A stretch of DNA of 28,517 bases from Desulfobacter curvatus DSM 3379 (GCF_000373985.1 NZ_KB893100.1:1-28517), one strand, 5' to 3'. Shown: positions 17,663 through 26,498, numbered from the stretch's first letter. Numbers and translations: made by a program. Notes: generated by a model from the sequence alone, not told the origin.

Positions 17663-18944
17663 TATCCCCACAGGAAAGCTTGGCCGAGCCCTGGCAGGCG
17701 GAAAGACTGCTGCCAAAACAGGCGGGGCCTTGCTCGGATATTACGCCAAACGCCCCTTTTTGTCTTCGCAGATGCGGCAGATTGAAAAGGCAAAAGCCCA
17801 GCAGGCCAGCGCCAGCGCCCTTTTTTCCGGGCTGACGCTCCTGAAAGGGACCGCCCTGAAAGTGGCTCAGCAGCTAAGCCTGGAAACAGATATGCTGCCC
17901 GAAGCAGTCTGCCGGGAATTGTCCCGGGCCTACCACCAGGTGCCGCCCATAAATAAAGCCCTGGTCAGAAAAGTGATCCAAAATGAACTTGGGGCCCCGC
18001 CGGAAGATATATTTAAATCCTTTGACCTTGAGGCGTTTGCCGCGGCCAGCCTGGGCCAGGTTCACCAGGCAACTACTGAAGAGGGCCTGTGCCTGGCTGT
18101 TAAAATTCAATATCCGGGTATTGCCGAGACCATTGAAACTGATATGGCCCTGGTTCGCCAAATGCTTCGCCCTGTGGTGCCGGGCCATCAACTGATACCG
18201 GCCCTCACGGAAGTAACGGCCCGCCTGAAAGAAGAAGTCAATTATCTTCAGGAAGCGAACAACATCACCTGTTTTAACAACCGGCTGAATATGGAAGGCG
18301 TCCGGCTACCCGATGTCCACCGGGATCTGACGACCAAATCGGTATTGAGTCTGACCCAACTGTCCGGCCAACCGCTGGATATCTGGCTGGCCGGCGGCCC
18401 AACGCAAAAGGACCGGCAGGTTGTAGCCCGGCGGCTTAACGACATTTTTCTCACAGCATTGTATGAATGCCATGTGATCCACGCAGACCCGAATTCGGGC
18501 AATTTCATCATTAACGATGATCTCAGCGTGGGCCTGGTGGATTTTGGCTGCATCAAACACCTTAGCCCTGAATTTATCGAGCAGTACAGACAGCTTGTGA
18601 TATCAGCCGCCCATGACGATGAGTCTGCCCATTATCAGGTCATGATAGATATCGGGATGCTGCAGCAGAAGCAAGACAATGAAGTGGAACACGAAATCAG
18701 GACGGTGTCTGATGACATCTGCAGCTGGTTCGGAGCCCTTTACCAGACAGAAACATTTGATTTCAAGGTACACCCGAATTTCATGGCCCAGGGTAAAGCT
18801 GTAATGCAGCGATGTCAGCATCTCCACCGCCACATCAACGTTAACCCGGATTTTATTTTTCTGGAGCGCACCCGTTACGGCCTGTTCCGTCTTTTTGAGC
18901 AAATGGCGGTAAGCATACCGTTCAGAAATCCCTATGAATGGTAA
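17652..18944 (+). CDS. ABC1/UbiB (AarF, ADCK)-family atypical kinase
   Basis: The 430-residue protein has the family hallmarks: an N-terminal KxGQ-like motif, here KVAQ (70-73); the alanine-rich loop AAASLGQVH (130-138); the ATP lysine in AVKIQYPG (K151); EEVNYLQEA (194-202); HADPNSGN (277-284); and DFG (297-299). Relatives control isoprenoid-quinone synthesis or lipid homeostasis. In this organism a menaquinone or membrane-lipid role is only an inference. ATG 17652 is chosen because GGAGG precedes it, so it overlaps the TetR stop. The glycine of KxGQ is replaced by alanine, as noted separately. Confidence 0.88.
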   Translation: MTNSIPTGKLGRALAGGKTAAKTGGALLGYYAKRPFLSSQMRQIEKAKAQQASASALFSGLTLLKGTALKVAQQLSLETDMLPEAVCRELSRAYHQVPPINKALVRKVIQNELGAPPEDIFKSFDLEAFAAASLGQVHQATTEEGLCLAVKIQYPGIAETIETDMALVRQMLRPVVPGHQLIPALTEVTARLKEEVNYLQEANNITCFNNRLNMEGVRLPDVHRDLTTKSVLSLTQLSGQPLDIWLAGGPTQKDRQVVARRLNDIFLTALYECHVIHADPNSGNFIINDDLSVGLVDFGCIKHLSPEFIEQYRQLVISAAHDDESAHYQVMIDIGMLQQKQDNEVEHEIRTVSDDICSWFGALYQTETFDFKVHPNFMAQGKAVMQRCQHLHRHINVNPDFIFLERTRYGLFRLFEQMAVSIPFRNPYEW

Positions 18945-18998
18945 CAGGTTGGATGCGGGTGTTTGTTAAACCTGAATTCAAAACCAAAGGAGATTTTT

Positions 18999-19502
18999 AT
19001 GGATACAGCACTTCAAACCCATTGGCCGGAAATCATGAAACATTTTGATGCGAGCATTCGATCCAGCCGCTTTTACACCTTTGCGACCACCACACCGGAA
19101 GGGGAGCCCCACATGGCTCCCTATGCATCTTTGATTCTCAACGATGATTGTACCGGATACTACAGCGACGTATTTCCAGGCAAAACCAGCCGCAACCTCA
19201 AGGCGGACCCGCACATCTGTATCAGTGCCGTCCGGATGGGTTTTGGTCTCTGGTTCAAAGCCCTGCTGACAGGAAGTTTCCCTTGCTGGCCTTGTATTCG
19301 GCTGTACGGCACGGTGGGCCCGTCCCGAAAAGCCGAGCCCGGAGAGATTGATCGCTGGCGCCGGCACATGAAACCCTATCGATGGATGAAAGGCTACAAG
19401 CTGCTCTGGGCGAATATCCGAACGGTCCGGGATATCCAGTTTCAACGATTTGAGCCCATTCAGCTTGGGCCGATGCCCATCAAATTAAATAATGGACTAT
19501 AA
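18999..19502 (+). CDS. Pyridoxamine 5'-phosphate oxidase-like FMN-binding protein
   Basis: The 167-residue split-barrel flavoprotein has a core (FYTFATTTPEGEPHMAPYAS, about 27-46) followed by KTSRNLKADPHICISAV and LYGTVGPSRKAEP, matching the PNPOx-like family. ATG 18999 has AAGGAG six bases upstream. It follows the ABC1 kinase by 54 bases on the same strand and probably belongs to the same unit. Substrate unknown; such proteins often bind FMN or F420 and reduce small molecules. Confidence 0.75.
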   Translation: MDTALQTHWPEIMKHFDASIRSSRFYTFATTTPEGEPHMAPYASLILNDDCTGYYSDVFPGKTSRNLKADPHICISAVRMGFGLWFKALLTGSFPCWPCIRLYGTVGPSRKAEPGEIDRWRRHMKPYRWMKGYKLLWANIRTVRDIQFQRFEPIQLGPMPIKLNNGL

Positions 19503-19534
19503 TTGATCCCTATTCTCTACAAGCAAGTAAAGAT

Positions 19535-20383
19535 TTAAACAATCATCCTTGCCAGGTCCTTGGCCTTTTCAAAGGCCGGGGCGACCATGGCCTCCACCTT
19601 CTCCATTTCCAGGCTGTAAAGGGTGCCGGCCGTTTCAATGAGTTCATCCATACCCGAGTTGGTCTCCTCCTCCCTGAGGATGGCCACCAGGCGGACCGGG
19701 GCCAGGGCTTGGTAGTCCGGCACTTCAGCCCCGTGATGTCCCCGGATGGCTGCGGCAATGTTTTCGGGCAGTCCCCACTCCGAACAGATCCAGGAGGCCA
19801 CCTCGGTGTGATCCCAGGGCAGCTTTTCCCGTTCCAGTTCAGCCAAATCCCCGCCTTCAAGATGCCACTTTTCAAAAATGGGGCCATAGTCTTTACTGCG
19901 GTGGCAGGCCAGAAAAGGCAGGGCAAGATCCTGGAGAAAGGCGGCGGTAAAGCATTCAGACTCCTTGGCCGGGCACAGGTACCGGGCAAGTTCGCTGGCC
20001 AGTACGGCCCGTTTGGCAGAGGCCAGCCAAAACAAGGCCGGATCATGCCACTGGCAGGCCTGTCTGGGCATGCCCTGGGCCACCCCCACCCCCAGAACCA
20101 GGGACTCCAGCTGGGAAATCCCCACCAGGGCAACTGCCTGGGTCAGGTTCTCCACCTTTTTGGTGGGTGAGAAAGCAGCCGAATTGGCGATCCTCAGCAC
20201 TTTAACTGAGATGCCCGGATCCAGGGCCAGGGACTCTGCAATGGTGGCGGCAGATGAATACGGACTCCGGATTTTTTGCAAAATCTGCATCACCACGGCA
20301 GGAAAAGAGGGCAATTCATACCCCTTAAGTATTTTCTTCAACTCCGTCTTAGGACTGATTTTTTTTTTAAAAAAAGAGAACAT
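19535..20383 (-). CDS. HDOD-domain signalling protein
   Basis: The 282-residue protein is made mainly of one HDOD domain: SFPAVVMQIL near 25-34, then PGISVKVLRIANSAAF, NLTQAVALVGISQLESL and IRGHHG near 212-217. HDOD proteins are HD-GYP relatives without phosphodiesterase activity and act in regulation of motility, c-di-GMP or stress responses. Its ribosome site GAGG overlaps the stop codon of the upstream channel gene, so the two are coupled. Confidence 0.85.
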   Translation of the reverse strand: MFSFFKKKISPKTELKKILKGYELPSFPAVVMQILQKIRSPYSSAATIAESLALDPGISVKVLRIANSAAFSPTKKVENLTQAVALVGISQLESLVLGVGVAQGMPRQACQWHDPALFWLASAKRAVLASELARYLCPAKESECFTAAFLQDLALPFLACHRSKDYGPIFEKWHLEGGDLAELEREKLPWDHTEVASWICSEWGLPENIAAAIRGHHGAEVPDYQALAPVRLVAILREEETNSGMDELIETAGTLYSLEMEKVEAMVAPAFEKAKDLARMIV

Positions 20384-20394
20384 TTAAACGTACC

Positions 20395-21486
20395 TCATTC
20401 AGCACGGCGTGCCATTTTATTTCCAAGGATGCTCAACAATCCCCCCAGCCCCATATACCCGGTGAGCGCCTGGAGAGAGACCACAATCTGGGCGATGAGG
20501 GACATGGGCACCGCATCCCCGTACCCCAGGGTGGTCAGGGTGACAAAACTGAAGTAGATGGGAGAAAACCAGGTAGAGTAATCCCCGTAATCAATGGCCA
20601 CCTGTGTATAAATCAGGCCAAAGCCCAAGGTGGCCGCCACCAGCCAGATCAGCCAGCGCACAAGCGACCGGCCGCAGTCCGAAGTGAACCACCAGATCCA
20701 GTAGAGGATCATGTGCACCCGGCTCTGGCTTTTAAATTCGTACAGATAGTTTTCATCTGATATATACCGGCGAACCAGGTAAGCCCCTCTCAGGTCCATA
20801 TCCCTGATATCCGCCCCCACCCAATTGGCTTTTTTAAAATTTTTGACCCCCAGGAGGCGGCAGCGTCTCAGATCGGCCAGGCCGAACAGGGTATGGTCCA
20901 GGTTGCTGTGCTTGAGATCTGCATCGCAAAGACTGGCCCGGGTAAATACGGCATGGCTCAGATCCGCCTCCGAGATTCTGGCCCCGGTCAAATCCGAAGC
21001 CCTGAGATCGGCCGAGCACAGCTTGGACCGGCTGAGTACAGCCTCGCTCAAGTGGGCATTGATCATGGAGACATGGGAAAGATCGGCCCCGCCGAACCCG
21101 CAGTGGCTGGCCCGGCATTCGTTCAGGCTGGCATGGGAGAGATCGACCCCGATAAATTCGCACTCGTCCAGCACCGCCATTTCCAGGCTGGCCCCGGTCA
21201 GCCGCCCGTAACTCAGATTGGACCGGCTTAAGTCCACCCGGTTCATGATGGCAAAGGACAGATCATACCCGGAAAAATCCATATTAGACAGATCCTGGTT
21301 GCCCAAATCAATGCCCCGCAGATCCAGCTTCACTGGACGGCCGGTCCCGCCGATGGGGCAAGCCTCCTTCAGCTGCCGGATCATAGCTGACCGGCGGTCG
21401 GTTCCGGATTCTGGATCCATCTCCGACCACCGCTGCCTTAAAGCGATGATCTCCTCTTGCGAAATCTGGATAGTTTTCTTGTCCAT
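20395..21486 (-). CDS. Pentapeptide-repeat protein fused to a two-helix potassium-channel domain
   Basis: The 363-residue protein has about 30-40 pentapeptide repeats (A/S-D/N-L-x-x, about residues 55-240; for example DLSNMDFSGYDLS, DLRASDLTGARIS), predicting a right-handed quadrilateral beta-helix in the cytoplasm. After a linker come TM1 (LIWLVAATLGFGLIYT, about 270-285), a pore loop with the selectivity filter TLTTLGYGD (316-324) and TM2 (about 330-352). The pore organisation is that of two-TM K+ channels. The repeat domain likely acts as a ligand- or protein-binding regulatory platform. The ATG at 21486 has only a weak ribosome site. It lies directly upstream of the HDOD gene. Confidence 0.88.
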   Translation of the reverse strand: MDKKTIQISQEEIIALRQRWSEMDPESGTDRRSAMIRQLKEACPIGGTGRPVKLDLRGIDLGNQDLSNMDFSGYDLSFAIMNRVDLSRSNLSYGRLTGASLEMAVLDECEFIGVDLSHASLNECRASHCGFGGADLSHVSMINAHLSEAVLSRSKLCSADLRASDLTGARISEADLSHAVFTRASLCDADLKHSNLDHTLFGLADLRRCRLLGVKNFKKANWVGADIRDMDLRGAYLVRRYISDENYLYEFKSQSRVHMILYWIWWFTSDCGRSLVRWLIWLVAATLGFGLIYTQVAIDYGDYSTWFSPIYFSFVTLTTLGYGDAVPMSLIAQIVVSLQALTGYMGLGGLLSILGNKMARRAE

Positions 21487-21636
21487 TCGTATCCGTATCG
21501 TCTGAAAATATGGGCTCTGTCCTGGTTGGGAAGCGATACCTGTTAAGTCCTTTATACACTATCGCTTCCTATAAGTTAAGCCTGTCAAAAAAGATAAGCT
21601 CTTTTACTTTCCACCAAAGCAGCTTGATGCGGCCAC

Positions 21637-23157
21637 TCAATCCATGTTTATGACCTTTAAAATAGCAGCCATATCCACATATTTTTCAAAATGCCGGGCC
21701 AGCATGTCGTACTGCCTGTCTCTGCCCTGCAGGCCGCAGAATTCCGGCGGTTCAAGTTGGCTTAATCCCAACAGTGAAAGCCATTTTTTCAGGATGGAGC
21801 TTGAGTCAAAAAAACCGTGCATGTAGGTACCCATGACCCGGCCCGAGTCGGCCACAGCTCCGTCAAAATCGTTGCAGTCCTGCTGGTTTCTCTCTTTTAC
21901 GCGTAGCAGGCCGTCATTCGCCGGTTTATCCGAGGCAATCCGGTCGGCCGGCGCTGTCCGGCCCATATGGATTTCGTAGCCAAGGCCCGGGACCCCGTCC
22001 CATTCGAACCGGGAAATGGTAGTGGTTTTTGGGAATTTGAGCACCGTTTCAAGGGGAAGAAGTCCCAGCCCGCCGGTGTCACCCGGGGGACCTTCAAGGC
22101 CGTGGGGATCATGGACTTTGGTACCCAGCATCTGGTAGCCGCCGCATATGCCCAGGACATGGCCGCCGTTTTTAACATAAGCCTGAATTTTGGCGGTCCA
22201 GCCGGTTTTAGCAAGCCAGTTCAAATCGCTGCGGGTACTCTTGGAGCCGGGCAGGATTACAGCTCTATAAGCGGACAGGTCTCTTGGGTGTTCAACAAAA
22301 TCCACACCCAGCCCCTCCACCTGGGACAGGGCATCAAAATCGGTAAAATTGGAGATATGGGGGGTACGCACCACCAGCACTGTAGGGGTTTGGGCAGGAT
22401 CCGTTTTGGCCATGGCGTGTTCAATCGCCACGGAGTCTTCGTTGGGGATATGGTGGCTGATCCAGGGCAGTACACCGAAAACCGGTTTGCCGGTCTTTCT
22501 CTCGATCCACGCCACCCCATCTTTGAACAACGCGATATCGCCCCGGAACCGGTTGATGATAAATCCTGCGATCTGGCTCTGCTCAGCTTTGTTCAGACAG
22601 GCAAGGGTCCCCACGATCTGGGCAAACACCCCGCCCCGGTCTATATCGGCGGTGAGAATCACCGGTGCCTTGGCATAGGCAGCCATCTTCAAATTTACGA
22701 TATCCCGTGCCATGAGATTGACTTCAGCGCAGGAGCCGGCCCCTTCCAGCACCACCACATCATTGTCGGCGCGCAAGCGGTCCAGAGCACCGCAAGCCGT
22801 ATCCCAGAGCGTTGCCTTTTCCCGGTGATATTGAGCAGCGGACAAATCTTTATGCACCTTTCCCAGCAGCACCACCTGGGAGCCGATCTGGGTCACGGGC
22901 TTGAGCAGCACCGGATTCATGTCCACATGGGGGGCAATGCGGGCGGCTTCGGCCTGGACAATCTGGGCCCGGCCCATTTCAAGACCTTCCGGGGTGACCC
23001 CGGAATTATTGGACATATTTTGTGCCTTGTAGGGAGCCACCTCATGCCCGCGGTCGGAAAAAATCCGGCATAATGCTGTAACCACCACGCTTTTACCCAC
23101 ATCAGAACCGGTACCCAGGGCGGCAATACATTTTGCCTTTTTTAAGTTTTCACTCAT
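21637..23157 (-). CDS. cobQ: Cobyric acid synthase
   Basis: The 506-residue amidotransferase sequentially amidates adenosylcobyrinate a,c-diamide to cobyric acid. The N-terminal ATP-binding domain shows GTGSDVGKS (16-24), KAQNMSNN (44-51), EGAGSCAEV and DIDRGGVFA. The C-terminal class-I glutaminase domain has GICGGYQMLG with the nucleophile cysteine near 337, and the histidine in TYMHGFF. Length is normal. The gene starts nine bases after the cobJ stop, with no clear ribosome site of its own, suggesting translational coupling. Confidence 0.95.
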   Translation of the reverse strand: MSENLKKAKCIAALGTGSDVGKSVVVTALCRIFSDRGHEVAPYKAQNMSNNSGVTPEGLEMGRAQIVQAEAARIAPHVDMNPVLLKPVTQIGSQVVLLGKVHKDLSAAQYHREKATLWDTACGALDRLRADNDVVVLEGAGSCAEVNLMARDIVNLKMAAYAKAPVILTADIDRGGVFAQIVGTLACLNKAEQSQIAGFIINRFRGDIALFKDGVAWIERKTGKPVFGVLPWISHHIPNEDSVAIEHAMAKTDPAQTPTVLVVRTPHISNFTDFDALSQVEGLGVDFVEHPRDLSAYRAVILPGSKSTRSDLNWLAKTGWTAKIQAYVKNGGHVLGICGGYQMLGTKVHDPHGLEGPPGDTGGLGLLPLETVLKFPKTTTISRFEWDGVPGLGYEIHMGRTAPADRIASDKPANDGLLRVKERNQQDCNDFDGAVADSGRVMGTYMHGFFDSSSILKKWLSLLGLSQLEPPEFCGLQGRDRQYDMLARHFEKYVDMAAILKVINMD

Positions 23158-23166
23158 ATCGCAATG

Positions 23167-24093
23167 TCATTTATCTAAAAGTATTTGTGCATCATCGCTA
23201 TACTTTTCTTGTTTCTTGTTTCCAGTTTCTTGCTTCTTGCCTATCGCATACTTTTTACTGTACCCTCTGGGGGTAATCATCAGGTCATTATAAATAAAGG
23301 TGGAGCTGTTTCCCACAATCACGATGCTCTGCATCCCCACGTCGGCCTTATCCAAATCTTTAAGGGCACACAACGCCACCTTCTGGTTGTCCCGCATGGC
23401 CCCTGTGACAATGCCTACCGGAGTGGTGCCTGCCCGGTGCCTGAGAATAATTTCCATGGCCTGGCCCAACTGCCAGTCGCGCTTTTTGCTTTTGGGATTG
23501 TAAATATTGATCACAAAATCAGCAGAAGCTGCCGCATCCAGCCGCTTTTCAATGATTTCCCAGGGAGTGAGCAGATCGCTTAGGCTGACGGTTGCAAAAT
23601 CATGGGTCAGCGGTGCGCCCAAAAGCGCAGCACCGGCAGCAAGCGCCGGGATGCCCGGCACCACCTCCACACACAGGCTATCCTTTTCGCCGGTATTGCA
23701 GGCAATTTTTTTAACGGCCAACATTTCCAAAACCAGGCCTGCCATTGCGTAAATACCGGCATCACCGCCGGAAACCAAAGCACAGGCGTGGCCGTCAAGG
23801 GCGGCATCAATGGCGGCCTGAACCCGGTCCACCTCCTTGGTCATGCCGGTGGTCAGTCTCTTTTTATCCTTGATCACATCCTTGATCAGTTCAAGATAGG
23901 TCTTGTACCCCACCACAATATCGCAGGCTTCCAGCACCTGGCGTGCCCGGCCGGACATGTGCTCGGCCTTTCCTGGGCCTGTGCCTACGATGTAAAGGGT
24001 ATTGCCGCCAGAGCGAAGGTGACTGTCCGGTCGGCCGTTTTCGGTGTTAACGGACAAGTCCTGCCCGTTGCCGGCATGGCTGCTGCTTCGCAT
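23167..24093 (-). CDS. cobJ: Precorrin-3B C17-methyltransferase (CobJ/CbiH)
   Basis: The SAM-dependent methyltransferase has the family core from NTLYIVGTGPG through SGGDAGIYAMAG, VPGIPALAAGAALLGAPL, FVINIYNPKSKKR and GIVTGAMR, ending near RGYSKK. It performs the ring-contraction methylation at C17. ATG 24093 (308 residues) is chosen because AGGAG lies 10 bases upstream. The frame is open up to 24282, but that part is the relic tail of cbiG read out of its own frame. About 30 residues before the core are therefore not family-like. The C-terminus carries a low-complexity tail made by heptanucleotide repeats. Ancestrally it overlapped the cbiG stop codon; here it must be transcribed from a new or distant promoter. 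Confidence 0.85.
   Translation of the reverse strand: MRSSSHAGNGQDLSVNTENGRPDSHLRSGGNTLYIVGTGPGKAEHMSGRARQVLEACDIVVGYKTYLELIKDVIKDKKRLTTGMTKEVDRVQAAIDAALDGHACALVSGGDAGIYAMAGLVLEMLAVKKIACNTGEKDSLCVEVVPGIPALAAGAALLGAPLTHDFATVSLSDLLTPWEIIEKRLDAAASADFVINIYNPKSKKRDWQLGQAMEIILRHRAGTTPVGIVTGAMRDNQKVALCALKDLDKADVGMQSIVIVGNSSTFIYNDLMITPRGYSKKYAIGKKQETGNKKQEKYSDDAQILLDK
23205..23239. repeat. Heptanucleotide tandem repeat in the 3' end of cobJ
   Basis: Five tandem 7-base units: TTTCTTG, TTTCTTG, TTTCCAG, TTTCTTG and CTTCTTG on the plus strand. They encode the lysine/glutamine-rich tail of CobJ. Because 7 is not a multiple of 3, a change in copy number would shift the frame at the end of cobJ, just before cobQ. 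Confidence 0.75.
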
Positions 24094-24289
24094 ACGCTCT
24101 CTACTCCTATTATGTTTATTCACCAGGGAAGAGGGACTGGGCACTGTCTTCACCTGGTCCGGTTCGTTTCTTGTATAACGGTCACGGACCGTCTTTGGTC
24201 TATCCACACCCAGGCTGCGCCCACAACGAAAGTTGAAAGATCTGTGTAGATTACACAGACTTTTTTTAAAACGTAATGGCACGTTTAAA
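23993..24289 (-). pseudogene. cbiG: Relic of the cbiG 3' end overlapping cobJ
   Basis: 23993-24178 aligns with 26620-26804, the end of intact cbiG, with scattered substitutions and one single-base indel. In its own frame it still reads IGVESVCEAAAM, ATGRTC, PKTADRTVT and ends PFTS-stop inside cobJ. Homology resumes at 24265-24289 (ATGGCACGTTTAA) after an 87-base insertion. The single-base insertion near 24109 breaks the frame. This is the ancestral cbiG-cobJ overlap left behind by a rearrangement. Confidence 0.85.
24179..24264. promoter_or_regulatory. Short insertion with two perfect dyads in the cbiG relic, candidate operator/promoter of cobJ-cobQ
   Basis: About 87 bases interrupt the homology between the relic and intact cbiG. 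They contain TCTGTGTA-GAT-TACACAGA (24241-24259), shaped like a dimeric-repressor operator. ACGGTC-ACG-GACCGT (24178-24192) lies at the other edge. Located 90-170 bases upstream of the cobJ start, it could carry the control region that cobJ lost when it was separated from cbiG. No regulator is assigned. Confidence 0.4.
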
Positions 24290-24374
24290 GATGAGGTATT
24301 TTCATAGAACGATTAGATTAAAATTCCCAAATTGACAATGCGTATTTTCTATTCAGCAAATTATTTTATTTTCA

Positions 24375-24404
24375 TTGACATAGCCCATTTCCTGATTTTA
24401 AATA
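24375..24404 (+). promoter_or_regulatory. Candidate sigma-70 promoter of the chemoreceptor gene
   Basis: TTGACA (24375-24380) is followed after 18 bases by TAAATA (24399-24404) in an AT-rich stretch about 75 bases upstream of the ATG at 24480. The surrounding 24290-24479 has no similarity to the cobalamin genes and belongs to the inserted segment. Confidence 0.45.
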
Positions 24405-24479
24405 TATAACTTCTTATATTTTTACTATCGTAATTATTTACTTAAGCGTACTTCATACTGCCATCTTTTTGGAGTCAAC

Positions 24480-26498
24480 ATGTTTTTTAAAAAAAAGAAT
24501 TCTTGTTCCGATACGCAGAATCAGACCACTGAAATCACCACTTCGTCAATTACAGTTATTGAAACAAATAATGATTTAAGCGGTGTATCAAGCCAGACAT
24601 TTCAACCGGGAGGTATACAGGCGTCGCTGGCACTGGCCTTTGTTTCACCCCATGTCAATTTTTCCCAGGTAACAAACACATTGCAATCCATGGCAGGCCC
24701 GACGCCTGTAATTGCGCTTTCCACAGCAGGAGAGCTTGGCAGTTCTGAAGCACAGCAGCGGCAATCAATATATAAAAAGGCCGGCGAAAGATGGTCATCT
24801 ATTGTTATCCAGGTATTTTCAGCCGATTTGTTTTCAGACATCAGCATTCAGACAATTCCCTTGTATAATGATGATATTCGCGCCGGAAATCCCTCCATGG
24901 GAAAAAGCGAACGGGTGGGACGGATAAAAGACTTCCTTGACCAGATCCGCATCCCGTTTTCCATCCATGCAAAAGATACCATCGCCCTGACCTTTATTGA
25001 CGGATTATCTGCATGTGAAAACTATATGATGGAGGCAGTATATCAGTCCGGGCGTTTTCCGTGTTTCTTTATTGGCGGGTCTGCCGGCGGGAAGCTTGAC
25101 TTTTTAAATACATACTTGTTTAACGGAAAGCAAATTCTTGAAAATCAGGCGGTTGTTATATTTATGAAGCTGGCAGCAGGAAAAACCTATGGGGTTTTAA
25201 AAAGCCAGAATTTTAAAAAAACCGGCAAATCGTATATTGTCATTGATGCGGACACGGATAAACGTATTGTTTCATCCATTTATGATGAACACACCAAACA
25301 GGTGCGCCCCTTTGCAGAAATACTTGCAGCGTCATTGAACACCACCGTGGGCAGCCTGAATGATCACTTGAATAAGAACGGCTACACATTCGGTATTGAA
25401 ATTGACGGGGAACTTTTTGTCCGCTCCGTTGCCCAATTATTTGAAGATACAGGACAGATTTCCTTTTTTTGTGATATCAACCCCGGAGACGAGCTGCTTT
25501 TGTTACAACCCACTGATTTCGTGGAACAGACCGAAAAGGATATTGCCTCGTTTTTGCAAAAAAGACCCAAGCCGATAGGCGCTGTTCTGGACGACTGTAT
25601 TTTAAGGCGTCTGAATAATGACGCTTGTTTGAGTCGCATAGTCAATACCTGGGGAATACCTGTGGCCGGTTTTTCAACCTTTGGCGAACTTTTCGGTATT
25701 AATATAAATCAGACATTAACGGCACTTGTCTTTTTTGATGCAGTGGATAAAGACTATTCTGATCCCTTTATAGAAAAATTTCCTTTGTACTATGCCAAAT
25801 ACGCCAACTATTTTACCAAAAGCAAGCTAAAACGAGTGGAGATGCTCAATAGTTTACGCTCAAATGTTATCGATATATTGACTGAGCATTATGACAGCGG
25901 TGCCGAGTTGAATGAACAAATTAGTGATACAATGGTTCAAACAGACTCCATACGCAACAAGGTGGCAGACCTTCAAAAATCAATTTCACAAAATACAGCC
26001 AACGCGATAAAGGCCCTTGATGTGGTTGAGCTTGCCAATGAATTTTCCAGGCTTAATGAATCAATCTCCGGGATTCGAGATGTATTCTCTTTAATTACAT
26101 CCATTGCTGAGCAGACCAACCTTTTGTCTTTGAATGCAACCATTGAAGCGGCACGGGCAGGGGATGCAGGAAAAGGCTTTGCCGTTGTTGCCAGTGAAGT
26201 TAAAAAGCTGGCACTGGACACCAAAAGCAGCCTTGAAGGAACGAATCAATTCATGGAAAAGATGGAAGAAACACTAGATAAAGTCGGGCAGGATATCCAT
26301 CAAACCCAGGATGTGTTGACCAGCTCACAAGAACAGTTTCAAACAATATTGATTTTGATTAACGAGATGGTCGAAAATGTCCAATCCCTTGAAGCAACAA
26401 TATCTAACCTTGGAAACGCCGCACTGGAACAAAAGAACGCCCAGGAAGAAGTACTTCTTTCTTTGCAAAGGGACGTTGAAACATTGAAAAAACTTTAG
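24480..26498 (+). CDS. Cytoplasmic FIST-domain methyl-accepting chemotaxis protein
   Basis: The 672-residue protein has no transmembrane helix. An N-terminal FIST sensor domain (about 30-240: QASLALAFVSP, FIDGLSACENYMMEAVY, FFIGGSAGGKLDF) is followed by a FIST-C part (about 240-430: GIPVAGFSTFGELFGI at its end). A chemoreceptor signalling domain covers about 460-672, with the conserved hairpin tip EQTNLLSLNATIEAARAG (from about 543) and GKGFAVVASEVKKLA. FIST domains are thought to sense small ligands such as amino acids. The ATG has GGAG five bases upstream. The gene is AT-richer than its cobalamin neighbours, lies on the opposite strand and splits a cobalamin cluster, so it was probably inserted there. 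Confidence 0.92.
   Translation: MFFKKKNSCSDTQNQTTEITTSSITVIETNNDLSGVSSQTFQPGGIQASLALAFVSPHVNFSQVTNTLQSMAGPTPVIALSTAGELGSSEAQQRQSIYKKAGERWSSIVIQVFSADLFSDISIQTIPLYNDDIRAGNPSMGKSERVGRIKDFLDQIRIPFSIHAKDTIALTFIDGLSACENYMMEAVYQSGRFPCFFIGGSAGGKLDFLNTYLFNGKQILENQAVVIFMKLAAGKTYGVLKSQNFKKTGKSYIVIDADTDKRIVSSIYDEHTKQVRPFAEILAASLNTTVGSLNDHLNKNGYTFGIEIDGELFVRSVAQLFEDTGQISFFCDINPGDELLLLQPTDFVEQTEKDIASFLQKRPKPIGAVLDDCILRRLNNDACLSRIVNTWGIPVAGFSTFGELFGININQTLTALVFFDAVDKDYSDPFIEKFPLYYAKYANYFTKSKLKRVEMLNSLRSNVIDILTEHYDSGAELNEQISDTMVQTDSIRNKVADLQKSISQNTANAIKALDVVELANEFSRLNESISGIRDVFSLITSIAEQTNLLSLNATIEAARAGDAGKGFAVVASEVKKLALDTKSSLEGTNQFMEKMEETLDKVGQDIHQTQDVLTSSQEQFQTILILINEMVENVQSLEATISNLGNAALEQKNAQEEVLLSLQRDVETLKKL

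Noticed and set aside
21967..23073. 368-codon plus-strand frame antisense to cobQ, and similar long frames opposite hdrA
   Set aside because: They are shadows of strong coding genes on the other strand, with no recognisable domain or ribosome site.
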